In this document: in pieces, positions 32,722 through 47,700 of the stretch
Numbering within the stretch: position 1 is the stretch's first letter
How the letters are laid out: the number at the start of each line of letters is the position of its first letter
Origin: Dirofilaria immitis
Lineage: Eukaryota > Nematoda > Chromadorea > Rhabditida > Onchocercidae
NCBI GenBank assembly: GCA_024305405.1
Contig: JAKNDB010000103.1
Span: 2,294,001-2,358,000 of the forward strand
Direction: 5' to 3'
Length of the DNA stretch: 64,000 bases
Notes under the pieces: generated by a model
What the model was told of the DNA's origin: nothing
Seen by the model: only the letters and a program-made list of their open reading frames with translations
The model's database searches: none
Program-made: the position numbers and the translations under genes

Positions 32722-35700
32722 TCATGAATTTCTGAGTTCAATTTTATCATTAATTTCATCGGCAGAATCAGAATCCGTTGTATCTCCAAACGAGTCGATC
32801 AACTGTTCCTTAGCTGGCAAAGGTGCATAGCTGGAATGAAAAACTATAAAATGACAAAATTAAAAATAAATGTTAGAGAAATTAGAATAATGTTTTAATT
32901 GGGATAACTTGACTTTTCTGTCATACAATATCCAAAATTAAATCTGCAAAGCTTAGGAACTCTGCTAAAAAAGTTTATATCAGTTTTCAGTATTTAATTA
33001 ATTCATCTGCAAATAAGGAGTTAAAATAAATCAATAAATTATTCTACCAAGAAATCATATTCGACACTACATTATTACATAGAATTAGAATCATATAAAA
33101 CAGATTTTATATAAATATAAAAAGACACTAGAAAAAAGAATTGCGTTAAATAACTAAGTAAATAAATAAAGTACGCCAATATGATGCAAAATTTTAGAGA
33201 TGTTGTAGAAAAGACCTTATAATTGTCAAACAGTAATGATGATACTTGACTTATACAAATGACAAATATTGATACTATAGAAATAATAACCTGTACGATA
33301 AGATCTCTTAACTTTTATCTATAAATACCTTTAATCAAAAAAAATATGCATAATTTATGGCCTCAAATCTGATAAAATAATTAAATGTACATGCTATAAC
33401 TTACTCGATATTTCGATTATGACTCGAAGCGCTACCATCAACAATTTTGGCGATAAAAACAACGACGACAATACATAAAATTAGAAAAATGACCGCGAAA
33501 AGCAATGTATGAAAGAAGGATGAATGAACTATATGCACTTGTAATGATAATGAAGTACAATCCTCTGAAATTTGAGGGATTTTTAACATTTTGGAAATTT
33601 TAAAGTTAGAAATTCATACCAAAACTAAGTCTTTTCTAAACACTTATTCTATTTGTTTTTATTCTTAAATCATCTTATTTTGAGTCATTTAACGGTCTGC
33701 ATAATTTTCTATTCATTTTTCATTTATAACTTTTATCTGGGCTAACTTGCCTTTGGCACTTGTACTTTTTGAATTCATTTCATTCCGAAAATTACTACAA
33801 CAGCCGATTTTTTTATCATCTTTGATAGGAATAACAGTACAGTTGAAATATTGACACCTGAATATTATTGAATTTTACAAATTTACTGAACATTCGTAGA
33901 CTAACCACAATGATGTAGCATTGGATCTTCGCCTGTTTTACAACATGGTCGACAATATCCTACCGATCGATTACTGAAGTTTGAAGCACACGAATCACAC
34001 TGTAAAGGTCCAGGACCATGACACGTCCTGCAAGCATCATCACACGGAGTACAAATAGAATTTATTGCTTCATAATATCCAATGGAGCATTTATTTCTTC
34101 TTAGTACACAACGCGCTTGCACTGCTATCGTGTCTGCAAAGAAAGTAAAGTATTCCTTTGAAATAATTTATGAAATTACAATTATTTTACAAATCTTCCT
34201 AATTATCATTTAAGAAACAAAAATTTATCAACAAATTTCAAGTTGAAATATAAGTTCAAAATCAAATTTGTTAATCAAATAGGAAATAAATATTAATTAT
34301 AAAGATTTTTAGAAAAACTATAGAGATTTTTAGATTTGGTAAAGGTAAAATACATCTTTTTATATTACAGAAGAGCAAATCTATTTGGGCTTTCATCTTA
34401 ACTAACTTCCTAAAACAAAACGTGTTTTGTCGCTTTGACCAATAAAAAATTTGAATGGTAGTATATTCATTTGATCAAAAAACAAATAGTTCTTAAATTC
34501 GAGATTTCAATATAAATTTTTCTGAATGTTGTTGTTGTCAAGTAAATATATCATTAAAAATCCTTGGTAAATAATTTTCACAAAACTCACAATCCGATTC
34601 AAGCTCTGCTGGACATAAATCAACGCACTGCCCATGATCCAAGTGTCCGTAATGATTTACATCGATTAAAAGCTGAGCACCAGGACATGTTTCACATTGT
34701 TCTGGTTTGATGCATGTTTTGCAATTTGGACTGCACACACGACATTTATGCCCTTCCAAGAAATATCCTTCGTCACACTTGGCCACACATCTGTAATGAC
34801 AAAATTTTACAAGCTTGCAAATCAAACAGTAGAAGCAACCTTTGATGATAAAATTTGCATAGTACTGGATAAATTATCCAACTATCGAAAACTTCTTTTA
34901 TCAAAAATATTCGCAACTAATTATCAAGCACAAATACATCTTTTAAAAAAATATAATCGAAAAAAGATTGGCAATGTTAATTGTTAATTCCCAAACTTGA
35001 ACCGTTTATTTAATTATACTTGCTGGTTAGATAAAATAATGAATTCAAAATTACCCACTCCTAATCAACTAATAATCCAATAATATTTTCATATTGTTAT
35101 TTATAATTTCCGATCATTGTTCGACTAAAGTAAAAAGGTTTGCTCCTCATTCGTTATTACTTTTATAATTAGAATGTTATGCTTATCTAAGCTTAATAGC
35201 AAAGACTATAAATTATACTCAAAACAATTTATTCCATTCTTTAATTACAATGCGCTTGTAATTCATCGTAATATTAGATGTAAGTAAATTCCGGAAATGT
35301 AATTTTACCATGCGTTATTAATAATCTTTAAATTTGAATGAACCAAACCAAAAGATTAATATATAATCAATTGATTATAAAAGGAATTATCATTGTGAAT
35401 TATTTGATAATATTCACTCACACGTAATAAAAGACTTACTTAAATCCTGCACGATTACGCAAAGATTGTGTAAAATGCCTGCAAGAAAAACAGCTAACTG
35501 CTGATCGTGATTCCGTACAACCAATACATTCTGGATGACAATCTGGAGCTGAACGTAAATCACCAAAATCAGTTAATGTTTCGACTGGAGTTATCTGAAA
35601 TTTCAGTTGATCACTTATAAAAATTTAATCATGAATTAATTAACACAATATGAACTTATTAAATAAAGAAGAAATTGAATAAAACAAAATTTTGTAAATA

Positions 35701-38700
35701 ATTTCTCGATGATTTACTCCATTTCTATTTAATAAATTCATATTGTGTTTGTAATTTTTTTCTTCATTCCATCCACAAACTCATACTGTACGATTATTAA
35801 TTAAGCATAATAGTAAGCACGAGCAATATCATTTTTATAATATTTTATTATATAACAGTTATCATGCTTGAAAAATAGAAATAAAAATGATTAAATGTGA
35901 TAGAGAAAGAAAATTATGCAAAAGTTGAGTGAAGCAGTCGAACTTATTTAGAACTATCAAAACTATTTGAATATTTAGTGCATAATATTTTGTGATAAAG
36001 CTATAACTGCATGCTTCGTATGTAAAGATAAAAAAAAAGATATGCTTTACTATCATAATCATTTGATCGAATGCAAATGAACCAAATAATACGATCAGAA
36101 ATTATCTTCAATTTGAAATTTATCATTAATCTTATTTGATAAGTTACAATGCTATATCTATATATACTATTCCCTTATTATTATCTTTTATTAAATTTCT
36201 GTAGCAATCAATGTTAACAATTCTAATGGCAAAGGATTGATAATATTAACAGGAAATGGTTTAACAAGAAACTATGAATTAAATAAAATGTCAAAAGGCT
36301 TTAAGGCAAGTAATATCAGCCATATTTACTTAAAACTGTGACTTCTAAACATGCAACACACTTTAGCGAATTACTGATATTTTCAAGTATTATTACTAGA
36401 ATAACTGGCAAAGAGTTATTCATCTTATTCACTTATGTTTTAGAAAGAAATTGAAAAACCCAATTTAAAAATAAACCAAATTTAATTGACACTTCTTCTA
36501 ATTGATAAAGCCAACAAAGTAGTCCATAATTCAAAGTTTAATTAAAAATCATAGCCAACATCCAATTATAATTATATCATTTACCAAGTAGAACATCAAT
36601 CTAAAACTAAAATTTAATATCTCATCTAATACCATACGTCACGACATATTTTATTTCGCACTATAAGTCAATTTTGGATTAGATTTGCTGGATCATTACT
36701 ACAATAATTTTAAATAATCTATAAAAATTTGATTAGTTCGATCATATCAATATAGTAAAGTGATAAATGTGGGAAATCATATCAGAAGCTATTAATATGA
36801 AATGATTGAATATTTTCTTTGAACTTATTCTGTTTCAGGAACTAAAATCACACTCCATAAATATAAAAATTAGGTTAAATAAAGTTTTCATTAATTCTCT
36901 CAATTGTAAACTGTTATTTTATGCTTCAAATATTCGCATGCTAAGATTTCAATATAAAGCATTGATTACTTGATATGATTACTTTTCACGCATCACAGCA
37001 TACATCATTAGTAAAATTTAAATATCATGAAAGTGTAAAATGCATGCAGAATTGTATATGTTGCAATACTTAATCTATAATATATTATTGTTTGCATATG
37101 CAATATATATTAGAACGAATGATATCTTTTTTTTTCTCAAAAAATGATGGTTTCTTCGTACTTTCTATATTTATGTTATATTTTGAGAGAAAAATTAGAT
37201 TTTCTTAAAAATTATTTACAATTAAAAATTTGAAAGTTACTTATAAATTTTGAAAGTTATAAAAAAAAATTCCACAACACTGCAAATAAAAACAATGAAG
37301 GATGAATATATATATGATAACTACTTGCTACTCCAACATACTACGACTATAACTATAAACTATGTAGCAATTATGATAAGAAATTTTCTTCAAATTTTAA
37401 TTTTCAAAAATATTCACAAAAAAAAACAGTACGAAAAACCTATCATCAAATGAAGAAATGAAAACATGCAAATTCCCTACCGATTTACTCAATTTCTTCA
37501 TTAAAATTGAATATTTTGCATTTTGAGTTATAGAATTTTCGATGAATTCGTAGTATATCAGGCTTACAAGAAATGATTTCAATATGTTTTAATTATAATA
37601 ACACAAACAATTTCGAACTTATCATTTTATTTCTTATACAATTAAAAAAAAAAAAGAAATATCCAGCAATGAAATAAAATAAGGCTTGCAAATATGATAA
37701 CGTAATTCAAACTGCATTTAAATTAAATGAAGGCTAAGGAGACTAAATTTCCTCGTTGTCATTCAAAATTTAAACACCGGAATAAATTTATATAAAATAG
37801 TTAAAACAACATAATAGTAAGTCAATAATCAAGAATGAATTTCATATTTTCATCATCTGATTAGAAATTAGATTAATTAAAATCGGAGTTTGATTCCATT
37901 CTATTTAAGAAATCATCTCTTTATTCGCAGTAATCAAATAATTGATGATATTATATAATTCATCAAGAAAATTCATATCATGACTATTGGATACTATTAA
38001 ATACAGCTAACTTAGTGTTTTATATAAATAATATAGCCAATAGGCTGCTGATTAATTCCATAACAGTTATTCGATAATGAAAAATACAAAAATAATTCGT
38101 ATACATTTATTGATTCAAAACCGGAATTTGCTTTACACGAACAATAATATACCGGATTATTGGAAAATAAAGGAAAGATTAAGGAAAAAATGAAAATATC
38201 TTCATTGTAAACTCGTCATATCCAATTGATTACATTATAATTTATGACGATTACATTTCTTTTCCTAAATTTGAAAATTTAATAGGTTTTGCTTAAACTG
38301 ATGACAAAAAAATTTTTCTGGAAAAAAATCAAACAGAAAAATAATTAAAATTCTCGAATTTATAGCTTCCAAATTTTTATGATCTTCATAACATTATATA
38401 ATCGTCAAATAAAAGGAATGGAATGTGTTACAATAATTTGAAAATATATATATATGTAGAAGTGAAAAATAACAGGAATAGTATGAGTGAAATGAAGCAT
38501 TCAAATCAATCATTATATGTTAATTAATATAAATTATTCAGCATTTATCATTAATATTCCTTAATCAACAGATGCTTTTTTATGAACCCATTTTTACTGA
38601 ATAAGGAACATAGTTCAGTTTATAGGATTAAACTATGAGATAATAGCATTAATAGAATATTAATAAAATGAAATTACATTCAATATAGCAGTTCATAAAA

Positions 38701-41700
38701 ATAAATCGTTGAAAAAGTCAAAAAAAATTTGAAAATTTTTACAAATTAAATTCCACTTTCATTTAAAATTCATTTCATCTTATCTCTTTAATTTGAGTAA
38801 GAAATCTTTTACGCTTAATTTTATATCAATTTATGTAAGAATTTAAGTGAATATACTGTTTGAATAATAAACAATCGCTAAGTCAGGAAAATTCAAATAA
38901 ATCATTTTCTGGAAACGAAATAAATGTTTTCATTTAAATCATAAAGAAATATCATTGAAAATTAAATTTCCATTAATTTTCTTCTTTGTTTGAAAACAAA
39001 AAGAGTCAAGCATTTGAAAATTCACTGAATTATGCAAAATTCAAATATCAGAAATTGAAGAAAGACAATACTTGACAAAAAGAAAGAAAAAAAAGCATAT
39101 TACAAAATATATAAAGCCAAATAGTTCAATAAAACTAAATCTTTTTCTAATAATATATACCAAAATCTTTTGTTATTGTTCGGCTTAGTAATCTTAAGTG
39201 ATGATAATTTGCCGAAATAACTATTAAACTTATCCAACTTAGAAATAATATTTATTCAAAGTAAAATAAAACTATCTTTTCGAAAAGGCTTCTCTTTCGT
39301 GAATGCCCAATGACCTCCGCTGGTCGTTATGGACGAATAACATAAAACAATAAAAACTTCGCTACACTTTGATTCAAGTATAATGAAATCCATATCTATA
39401 TTACAGTGCAATGAAAATGATAATTTGAAAAGCTTAACAAAATTTCTATTAAATATCTCCTACTAGTTATAGTTTCTCATTCTTGGCATCAAAAATGTAG
39501 GCATAATGTAATTTATCTCTTATAGGACTAAAATTTGAGAGAAATGTTAAGTGCTAAACAATGATTTGAAATTTTTAATCAAAGTTTCGGATAAAATATC
39601 TTTGCCAACTGATAAAAATTAAGTAATTTTTCTGAATTCTAACAATAATCTAAGCCGCACAATTAGCAAAAACAAGTTACAAAAAAAGTAAATCAAGTAA
39701 AGATATAAAAGTTTAAAGTGAAAATAATCATTAAGGAATTTTTTTTCTTTATAATACAAGACGAGAAGAGCTTGGATATTACTCAGCATAAATACCATAT
39801 GAAAAATTTCTTCATATCACGACTGATGATAGATTGATCAGATAGATATGTATAATTAGGAAGTGAAGAAAAAGGATGCAGTAATTTTAAGAAATTGAGC
39901 AGATTTTAAAAAGATGAAATGACATATCAAAGAAAAAAATTCTGGAATATATTATGGTTGATTGCTACAAATAACATCAATTCCATTACATTATTTTATA
40001 CTACTCAAATTTAATTTTAAATTTGAAGAATTCAAACTGTCCTTTATGTCATGATTAAGATAGTGCAAAATTCATTTTGCTGTCATTTAATTGGTATAAA
40101 AAATTGAATTAGAAAAATAATTGATTTGATAGCAAAAAATAAACATTTGTTATTTCTCCTTTTAAATATAGATTTTTGTGGAATTGAAGTCAAAAAGCGT
40201 TGAATAGATAAAAATCATAAATGATCTACAAATATAAATAATTTTAAAAGCACCTAAATTTTAATACAAAATTTTAAAATCTAAAACTAAAAATTTTCAA
40301 AACGAAACATTATAGTATAGAAGAAACATATCCCTCCCCACCCAAAAAAAAAAAAAAACCATTCATTTTATAATAAAATATAATTCATTAACATAGATAT
40401 AAAACATATCAATAAAAATTTGTAAGGAAAATCGATGCAGGAAGCCAACGAACACGTATAGAATATATATCTCAAAGTCGGATACAATGACATGCCTAAA
40501 AATTAAATTTTCAATATCACAAATATCTAACAAATTTTACCTCCTCCTTCCTTCGATCGATTATATATATTACCAAAACATATGGCAATATTTTTACAGC
40601 TGTCTTTTTCTGGGTTATAAATTTTTAAAAAATTCTTCACTAAAAATAATTTACTTAATTATTAATTGTGAAAAAGTAAAAATACAAACATCAACCTTAC
40701 GAATGCAATGATTCGTTTGAAAATTTTATAACTCAAATGATATGAATATAAGAATGATAAATGATTGGATATATTTCGTCATGCAAAACATCTTCATTTT
40801 AATTTCCTACTCTGCTTATCTTGAAAAAAGTTCAAAATATTCCTATAATTCAAAATTATTATTGCTTAAATCAAGAGGTCATGGGACGTAATGAAGGTGA
40901 AGGAGGTATAATGGTTGCTGTTGAAATACCACTAGAAAGGGAGATAGTAGAAGGTGTAACAGTAGTAGTAGTAGTAGGAGTAGTAGTACGAGGAATAGCA
41001 GGTTTCGTTGCACGCCGACAAGCCAATACTGCAGCTAATGTAACAAGCACTAAGACGGCCAATTGCAATATCATCAACAGAACCGGTAGTGAGATCTGTA
41101 GAAAAATCGTTAATTCAAATCAACAACTCATTAATTAATTAATTAATTAATTACACACGATGGTAAATGGTAGTAGTAATAATAATCAACACACCAAAAC
41201 AAAAAAGACAAGGAAATAAAAATATGAGAAATCATTAAAATTCCATCTTTCATTTATTATAAAAACTACTGACTCTAAGTAATGATATATCAAGAAAGAA
41301 AGTCTCATTAAATATGTCAATTCAGGAAATCAAATTAGCATCATGGGCGATGAACCGTGATGTACCGAATGAATTATTTCACTAATATTAAAAATATCTG
41401 AAAGATCAGAAAAATATAACCTAGTGCAACTCCTTTTTTCCCTTTAAAACAATCTGTATTAATTATTTTACCAAAGCAAACAGTGGAAAGAGTGAATTGC
41501 TTATGTTCTAATTTCAGTTAACATAAATTAATCTACCAGAATAGAATATCATCCAGTATTCAATCTCATTCTCAAATAATTTTATATCAAATTATAAAGT
41601 AGTAGAATTAGTGAAAAATAAATCACTAAAATCGAAATATGGTATGAAAAGTGATTCATTAGAAAAAAATTAACATGACATCAAATACCTGGATGATATT

Positions 41701-44700
41701 TATGAGACATCCAAACTATCTACTTTCGATATGCTCAAAAACTTGAAAACTGGAATATCGAATCTTATGAAACATTTTAAAATATCACTAGATAAAAATT
41801 ACTTATTTAAAAGCATAATCAATAAATTAGTAACTAATATCTGATATGATACGAAGATGGAGATATTTGCATTATACGACAAACCAGCTTCAACTTCTAC
41901 TTAATTCTCAATTTCTAGCAACTTAGAAAATCTGATGAATAACCCAATTGAAAATTCGAAAGACAAGAAAAACTTTACTAATAAGCGTGCATTCTAATTA
42001 AGAAAATGTCAGTTTTAAGATTAGGGTTAGAATAGAAATCCATGCATATTATTTTATGAATTTTATAATTAAGATGTTCAAAGATTGAAGCATTATTTTA
42101 AAAATTTATAAATAAATACCACAAATAAAATCCCAGTGAAATTGGGATTCAAGCAAATCAAACACCCAGATAAATGGTGCTGGAATAATCCAATAATTTT
42201 TTAATATCTAATGTTAGCAAGAAAAAATCAACGTTGAAAAATGAAACAAAAATCTACATGCCATTATTAATGCAATAAGTGTTTGAGGAAGCGTCATGCA
42301 AATCTTTGGAATTTTTAATTCTTTTTTCTATGACATAACAACCACGAAATTACTGACTATGTCTCATACCCGTAATCTTGGTGGAGCACTAACCAAAAGC
42401 GATTTCTTAGTTTCCACCTTCTCAGATTGCCAATCTCTAGAATCACGCTGCTTTTTCTTCTTTTCCTGAACTGACGATAGTGAATGATGATGACGATGAC
42501 GGCAACATTGATGATAATGTTTGATGACTATTTTCATAATGGATGACTATTTTCATTTCTGCCACTCACTAAGCACATTTTTCGGTTTATATTTAAAAAA
42601 AAAGCTTTAAAAAAATGCATAGACTGAAACAGCGAAACTGAAAATAAATAAAAATATTGAAAACTTCAAGCTGTATTAACAATATCCCGTCTCATATAAT
42701 GTCAATTTTAATAATAAATAATTAAATTATCCAATTTAAACGTCCAAATAGTTTTATCGATCAAGCATAAAAATTTTGAATTTCCCATTGAAAATAATTT
42801 GGAACTAAATAAAACATCCAGAAGAAATCCTCTTAAAATTTAACTCTGTTCCAGGAAAAAAATCACACAAAAATTTCAAGGGCTATTTGAACGTGTTAAT
42901 TGTAATTTACATAAGCAAAAATGCGTGTTAGGCAATTATCGCTACCAAGCTCCGATGTGCATGTGTGCATATATCGAAAAACTAATGCAATATAATATGG
43001 GAGAAAGTTCTATAGCAGCAATTAAATTCTTTGATAAAAGCTACCACCACCTCCTTAAACTTAGAAAGATAAAGAAGAGAATTGAATTCCAGGATTAATC
43101 TACAGGAAAAAAGTTGTGAGGCTAGTTTTTTGAAAAATTACTGTATATGTGATGAATAATTTGACTGTTATGTGAAAAAAAGGTAAAGAAAAAGCTGCAA
43201 TTCATGCACCTGTGATGCTATTTGTTGAGTTATTCGATCAAATGGAGACTGGGCTGAAACAGAAGATGGCACATTTGGAGGATGTCGAGGATCACCTGGT
43301 TGAGCTGGCTCTGCTGTACCATACAGTAACAGTGACCAATCATGGAATGTTCCTGGAAAATATTTTTATAAAACTAGGAGAAACACAACAGCAAATCTAA
43401 AATGAAAATAGAAATCCATCTATATATATATATATATATATATTAGGTTAATATAATATACTTACATCAAAAAGAATAATAACAGATAAGGAGTAACTTG
43501 AAATAAAGCGTAGAAATGCAACAGCATGAATTAATATCCTACTTTGATGAATAAATATTTTTCAGACTTCAAAAATTTTAAATTTATCGAATACGATAAT
43601 GATAACAATAACCTCCAATATTTCTATTAGTACTAACAGATTCCACCATCAAAGTCCACTTTCCACGAGGATCCTCACCCCACGTTTGCACGGAGAGAAA
43701 AGGCCATTTGTGGATACCATTCGAATTGAAATCCTGTAACAAATATTTATTGATGAGATGAATAAACGGAAATAACAAAATAGGAAATTACACTTTTCAG
43801 AATTTTTGCATGTGAATTAAAAATAATTCCCATACATAACAAATGGAAAGAGTGCTAAGAGATAAATCACTATTCGGCTAATAATGCAAATCTTATAAAA
43901 CAAACCTGTGGACGAGGTGGAAGTAATACAGAAGAGGTACCACGTGGTGAAAATAACGTTAATTTTAAATCGCCTCGTTTCCCAAAGCGAAATGTCGCTA
44001 AAACTTGCACATGCTCGAGGTAGAGAACCGGTGTGCCAGATTCACAACCACCTACTTCCAGTGAAAAATTCATTTGAAAACTACCCGTTATTGGTCGGGG
44101 ACTGAAAAGCAACAATCTTTACGCATACAAGAAATGAGTTTATTTCTTTTAATCCATTGTAAATTATTACGATTGATTTATTTCACATTTGCAATTACGT
44201 CAAAAAGTGCTTGAATTTTTGAAGTTCATCGTGGTTACAGACAGTGATCTAAAACATAACACCAATACAAAAAATATTTCAAATTCATATGAATTAATCG
44301 CAGGACCACTTTCCTTAATATTCTCTATTTTATTTGTATATTCTAATCTAAAATTACAGGACGAATTTCCAACTTACTTCGGCCTTTCCAGTTTATATTC
44401 GTATGTACAAATATGTTGTTCTGGTACTGTTTTCCATATCAATGCAAGTTTTACAAGTGCCCCGGCATCCATCAGCCCATAACCAAACTTGTTATTAATT
44501 CGCCGTCCCACTCCATTCACCGACCAGCCTGGATTATTGAGCAATGGCACTGGATTGGCTGTTCGTAATACAATATGCTGCATATCACGCCATGTTAAAT
44601 TTCGACTAAAAATAAAATGACAAGAAAATATCAGATCATTCGATAAGTTTCGTTTAAAATGAGCATCTAGTAGTTCCCAAAATCAAAATTAAGTATAAGA

Positions 44701-47700
44701 ATAAGAATTTAGTTAAAAATTATACACTAACTTAAAATATGTTCAGAGTTTGTGAAATAATCTAATTGCGAGATATTTATTATTTAATGCCTGTTTCTTT
44801 CTGTCCTCGCTTGGGCTTCAATAAATAAATGTCGAAGGTAACTCTTTTCTCTTGACGATTATTTGATCGATGCAAACTTATTTGAATAATAAATACTTAC
44901 TTAGCTTCCAGTGCCAACGCAATAATACCCGCTGCAAGTGGTGCAGATGCACTAGTACCCGTATGTGAACGTGTGCAACCAAATGGTACATCAACTGTTA
45001 TCTGGAAATTTGACTTAAAACAGTAATAACTTCCTGGCAGGATTGAGAATTATTAAAAGCTAGATTGAAAAGAGTTTGTCTCAAAGATAGCATTACAATA
45101 AGTTAAATTTCTACAGCTTCAGGAAATATATTCGGCCGTGTCCAGTCTGATAACATTAGTAATGATAATATGATACGTTAATGATAATAATATGATATTC
45201 GAGTAGTTCCATTGGAATAGTTACATTCGTAATGATATAATTCGTCTGATTTGATCTGATAACATACGCATAAAGACTTGTCAAACCTTTGTGTAGATTA
45301 TATATCTCGCTTGTTTTATAATAAATTTTATTTTTATTTTGATCAGAACCAGACTTCGTAAGAGCCTAATTAAAAGAATCGTGAAATGAAAACAACGAAA
45401 TACAAGATACTAACAATAGCTGGCTGATTCATATTAGCACTACTATATGTTGTAGCAATAGTTGATGGACACTCTTCTAAATACCATGGGCTACGATTAT
45501 CAATTGTGGCCGAACTAACACTAAGCGTATAGACGGATGTCGTGTAACCATCAGCTGAGCAGCTATCTTGCCTGCAAGATAAAATATTCAGCAAAATGGC
45601 TTCATTTATTCTAATTTTTTTCATTATTCAGTGTCACTACACTAATTTTTTTATTCTAATTCTATTGTTTAGCGTCACCCTACGTTGAAATTTTTAAGAT
45701 TAAATTTCTTGTGCCATTGTTTACAAAGCTTGCTAATAATGTCATTATTCAGATTTAAATCTTTTACCTTGAACCACCATTACCACTGGCCCAAACAAAA
45801 ATGCTTCCTTTGCCATTACGTCCTACTCTAACACCATGATAAAAAGCTTCTCGAGCTAATGGTCCAGGACCATCAAACGTTTTTCCATCATCTTCAGGAC
45901 CCCAACTTGCCGAATAAATATCGATATGATGACGATTAAGAGAAAGACTTGCTGCTTCAACACTAAGACGAAATGTAATTTAATAAATAAATTATTAAAA
46001 ATGACGCGGGTCTTATAAAGTATAAAAACAAAAATTCTATGGAATTTTTCTCATATATATCTAAAATATTTTCAATTAATTTCTTTCAAGATTTTTATTT
46101 TTCATTTCAGCTCACTGTTTATTCATTTGAATAAAAAAGAAACACAGGGTTTACTAGATAAATTTCTTTCTTATTCATTATCGAAATAAATAAACTTATT
46201 TTAGAACAACTTAAATTTTCTTTTCATTAAATAAAATATGATTTATTGAACAGTCTGTAGAAAATCCACGAATGAGTGGATTAAAAGCAATTAAGAGATT
46301 GGCAACGATTATTTAATAGTACAGCACTAAGTAATGAACAACACTCTTTTCAAATTGAACAAATTTATTATATTAATTCAATTTTCAAGTAGACTTCTTC
46401 CATGCATTAATCTTGTCAGATACTTACTTACCTATCACTCACAGGACCGTCCAGCATTCGTACACCTCCGATTTTTGCATGAAATGCAACACCAACCCCA
46501 CAATATACATTTCCGGCAATTGATGCAACTTCACCCGCACATCGTGTACCATGCCTGCATGCATTAATTGAATTATTCTATAATCCAAAATCAATAATGT
46601 TCATTATATTACTGAATATACATCTCTAATACCTGACTTTAACGAAATTCGAATTTAAATTTGCAAACCTTACTTGCTAAGCAATAATTTTTCAAAATCC
46701 TAATTTTCTTGATATCTCATTTGAGTAACTTATTACATAATGGAATAGTAACAGCTGGATAATGTCAATACAAAACAAAGCAAACATTAATTTTGCTGGA
46801 ATAAATGATCTGGTTTATCAATAACTCAAAAATGGATAAACTAAAATGTTCCAGTTACTAAAATGAGAATAATCATGGCTTTCGAATTATCAATAATACC
46901 CAACTTTGATTGGATAAACATGACAACTATACTCTTGCGTTGTTCAGATACTTAAATTTTTATTAAAATCTCAAATTTCAGACATTTCAAGTATTTGAAA
47001 CTTTCATAGTTCAATTTACCCTTGAATAGCATATTCACGCAATAATTTGTTCATTCTATTTATCTCAATCTATACTTATTTGTTTTTCTATTTCCTCATA
47101 CGCTTAGTTTATTTCACTCCTATTATGTTTCACTTTTATCAAACATCTATCCACATTCTTAGAATAATTATACTTACTTATTGTCACCATCATCTTGTGG
47201 TGTAGGATCATCATCATGACTGTTAATGTCCGTACTAGCCATTGGATCATAATTTGCCGCAAGATCCGGATGATCGCGTTGAATACCATCATCCAATATC
47301 GAAACTGATACATTACGACCAGCATAACCTAATAACCATGCAGCTTGCACATTCATATCAAAACCTCCTTGTGCACCATTATTCTGTAACACTATTATGA
47401 TACTTTCTTTTCGGGAATTATCGTTCTTTATGCAAATTTCAAAAATATATCATTAAAAACTTCCGCGATACTTTTCGGACCAAAGAAATCTTTCAATACT
47501 ATTAATAGATTCAAAAATTTGTGCATTTTTTCTCGCTTGTCAAAACTATTTAGCTATACTTAATACTCTGAAAGAGAACAGGTTCCGCAAATATTTTAAC
47601 GTAATCTTCCTTTCCTTTGAAATACTTTTTTTTAAACGCTAAAATATTCAAAAACAAAAAGTGAAACAATTTTGTCGAAAAAAACTACTCAGTTTTTATA

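Noticed and set aside
40821..41138. 105-codon plus-strand ORF rich in Val/Gly
   Set aside because: It is antisense to the alternative furin exon, whose membrane helix, acceptor and phase fit the gene.
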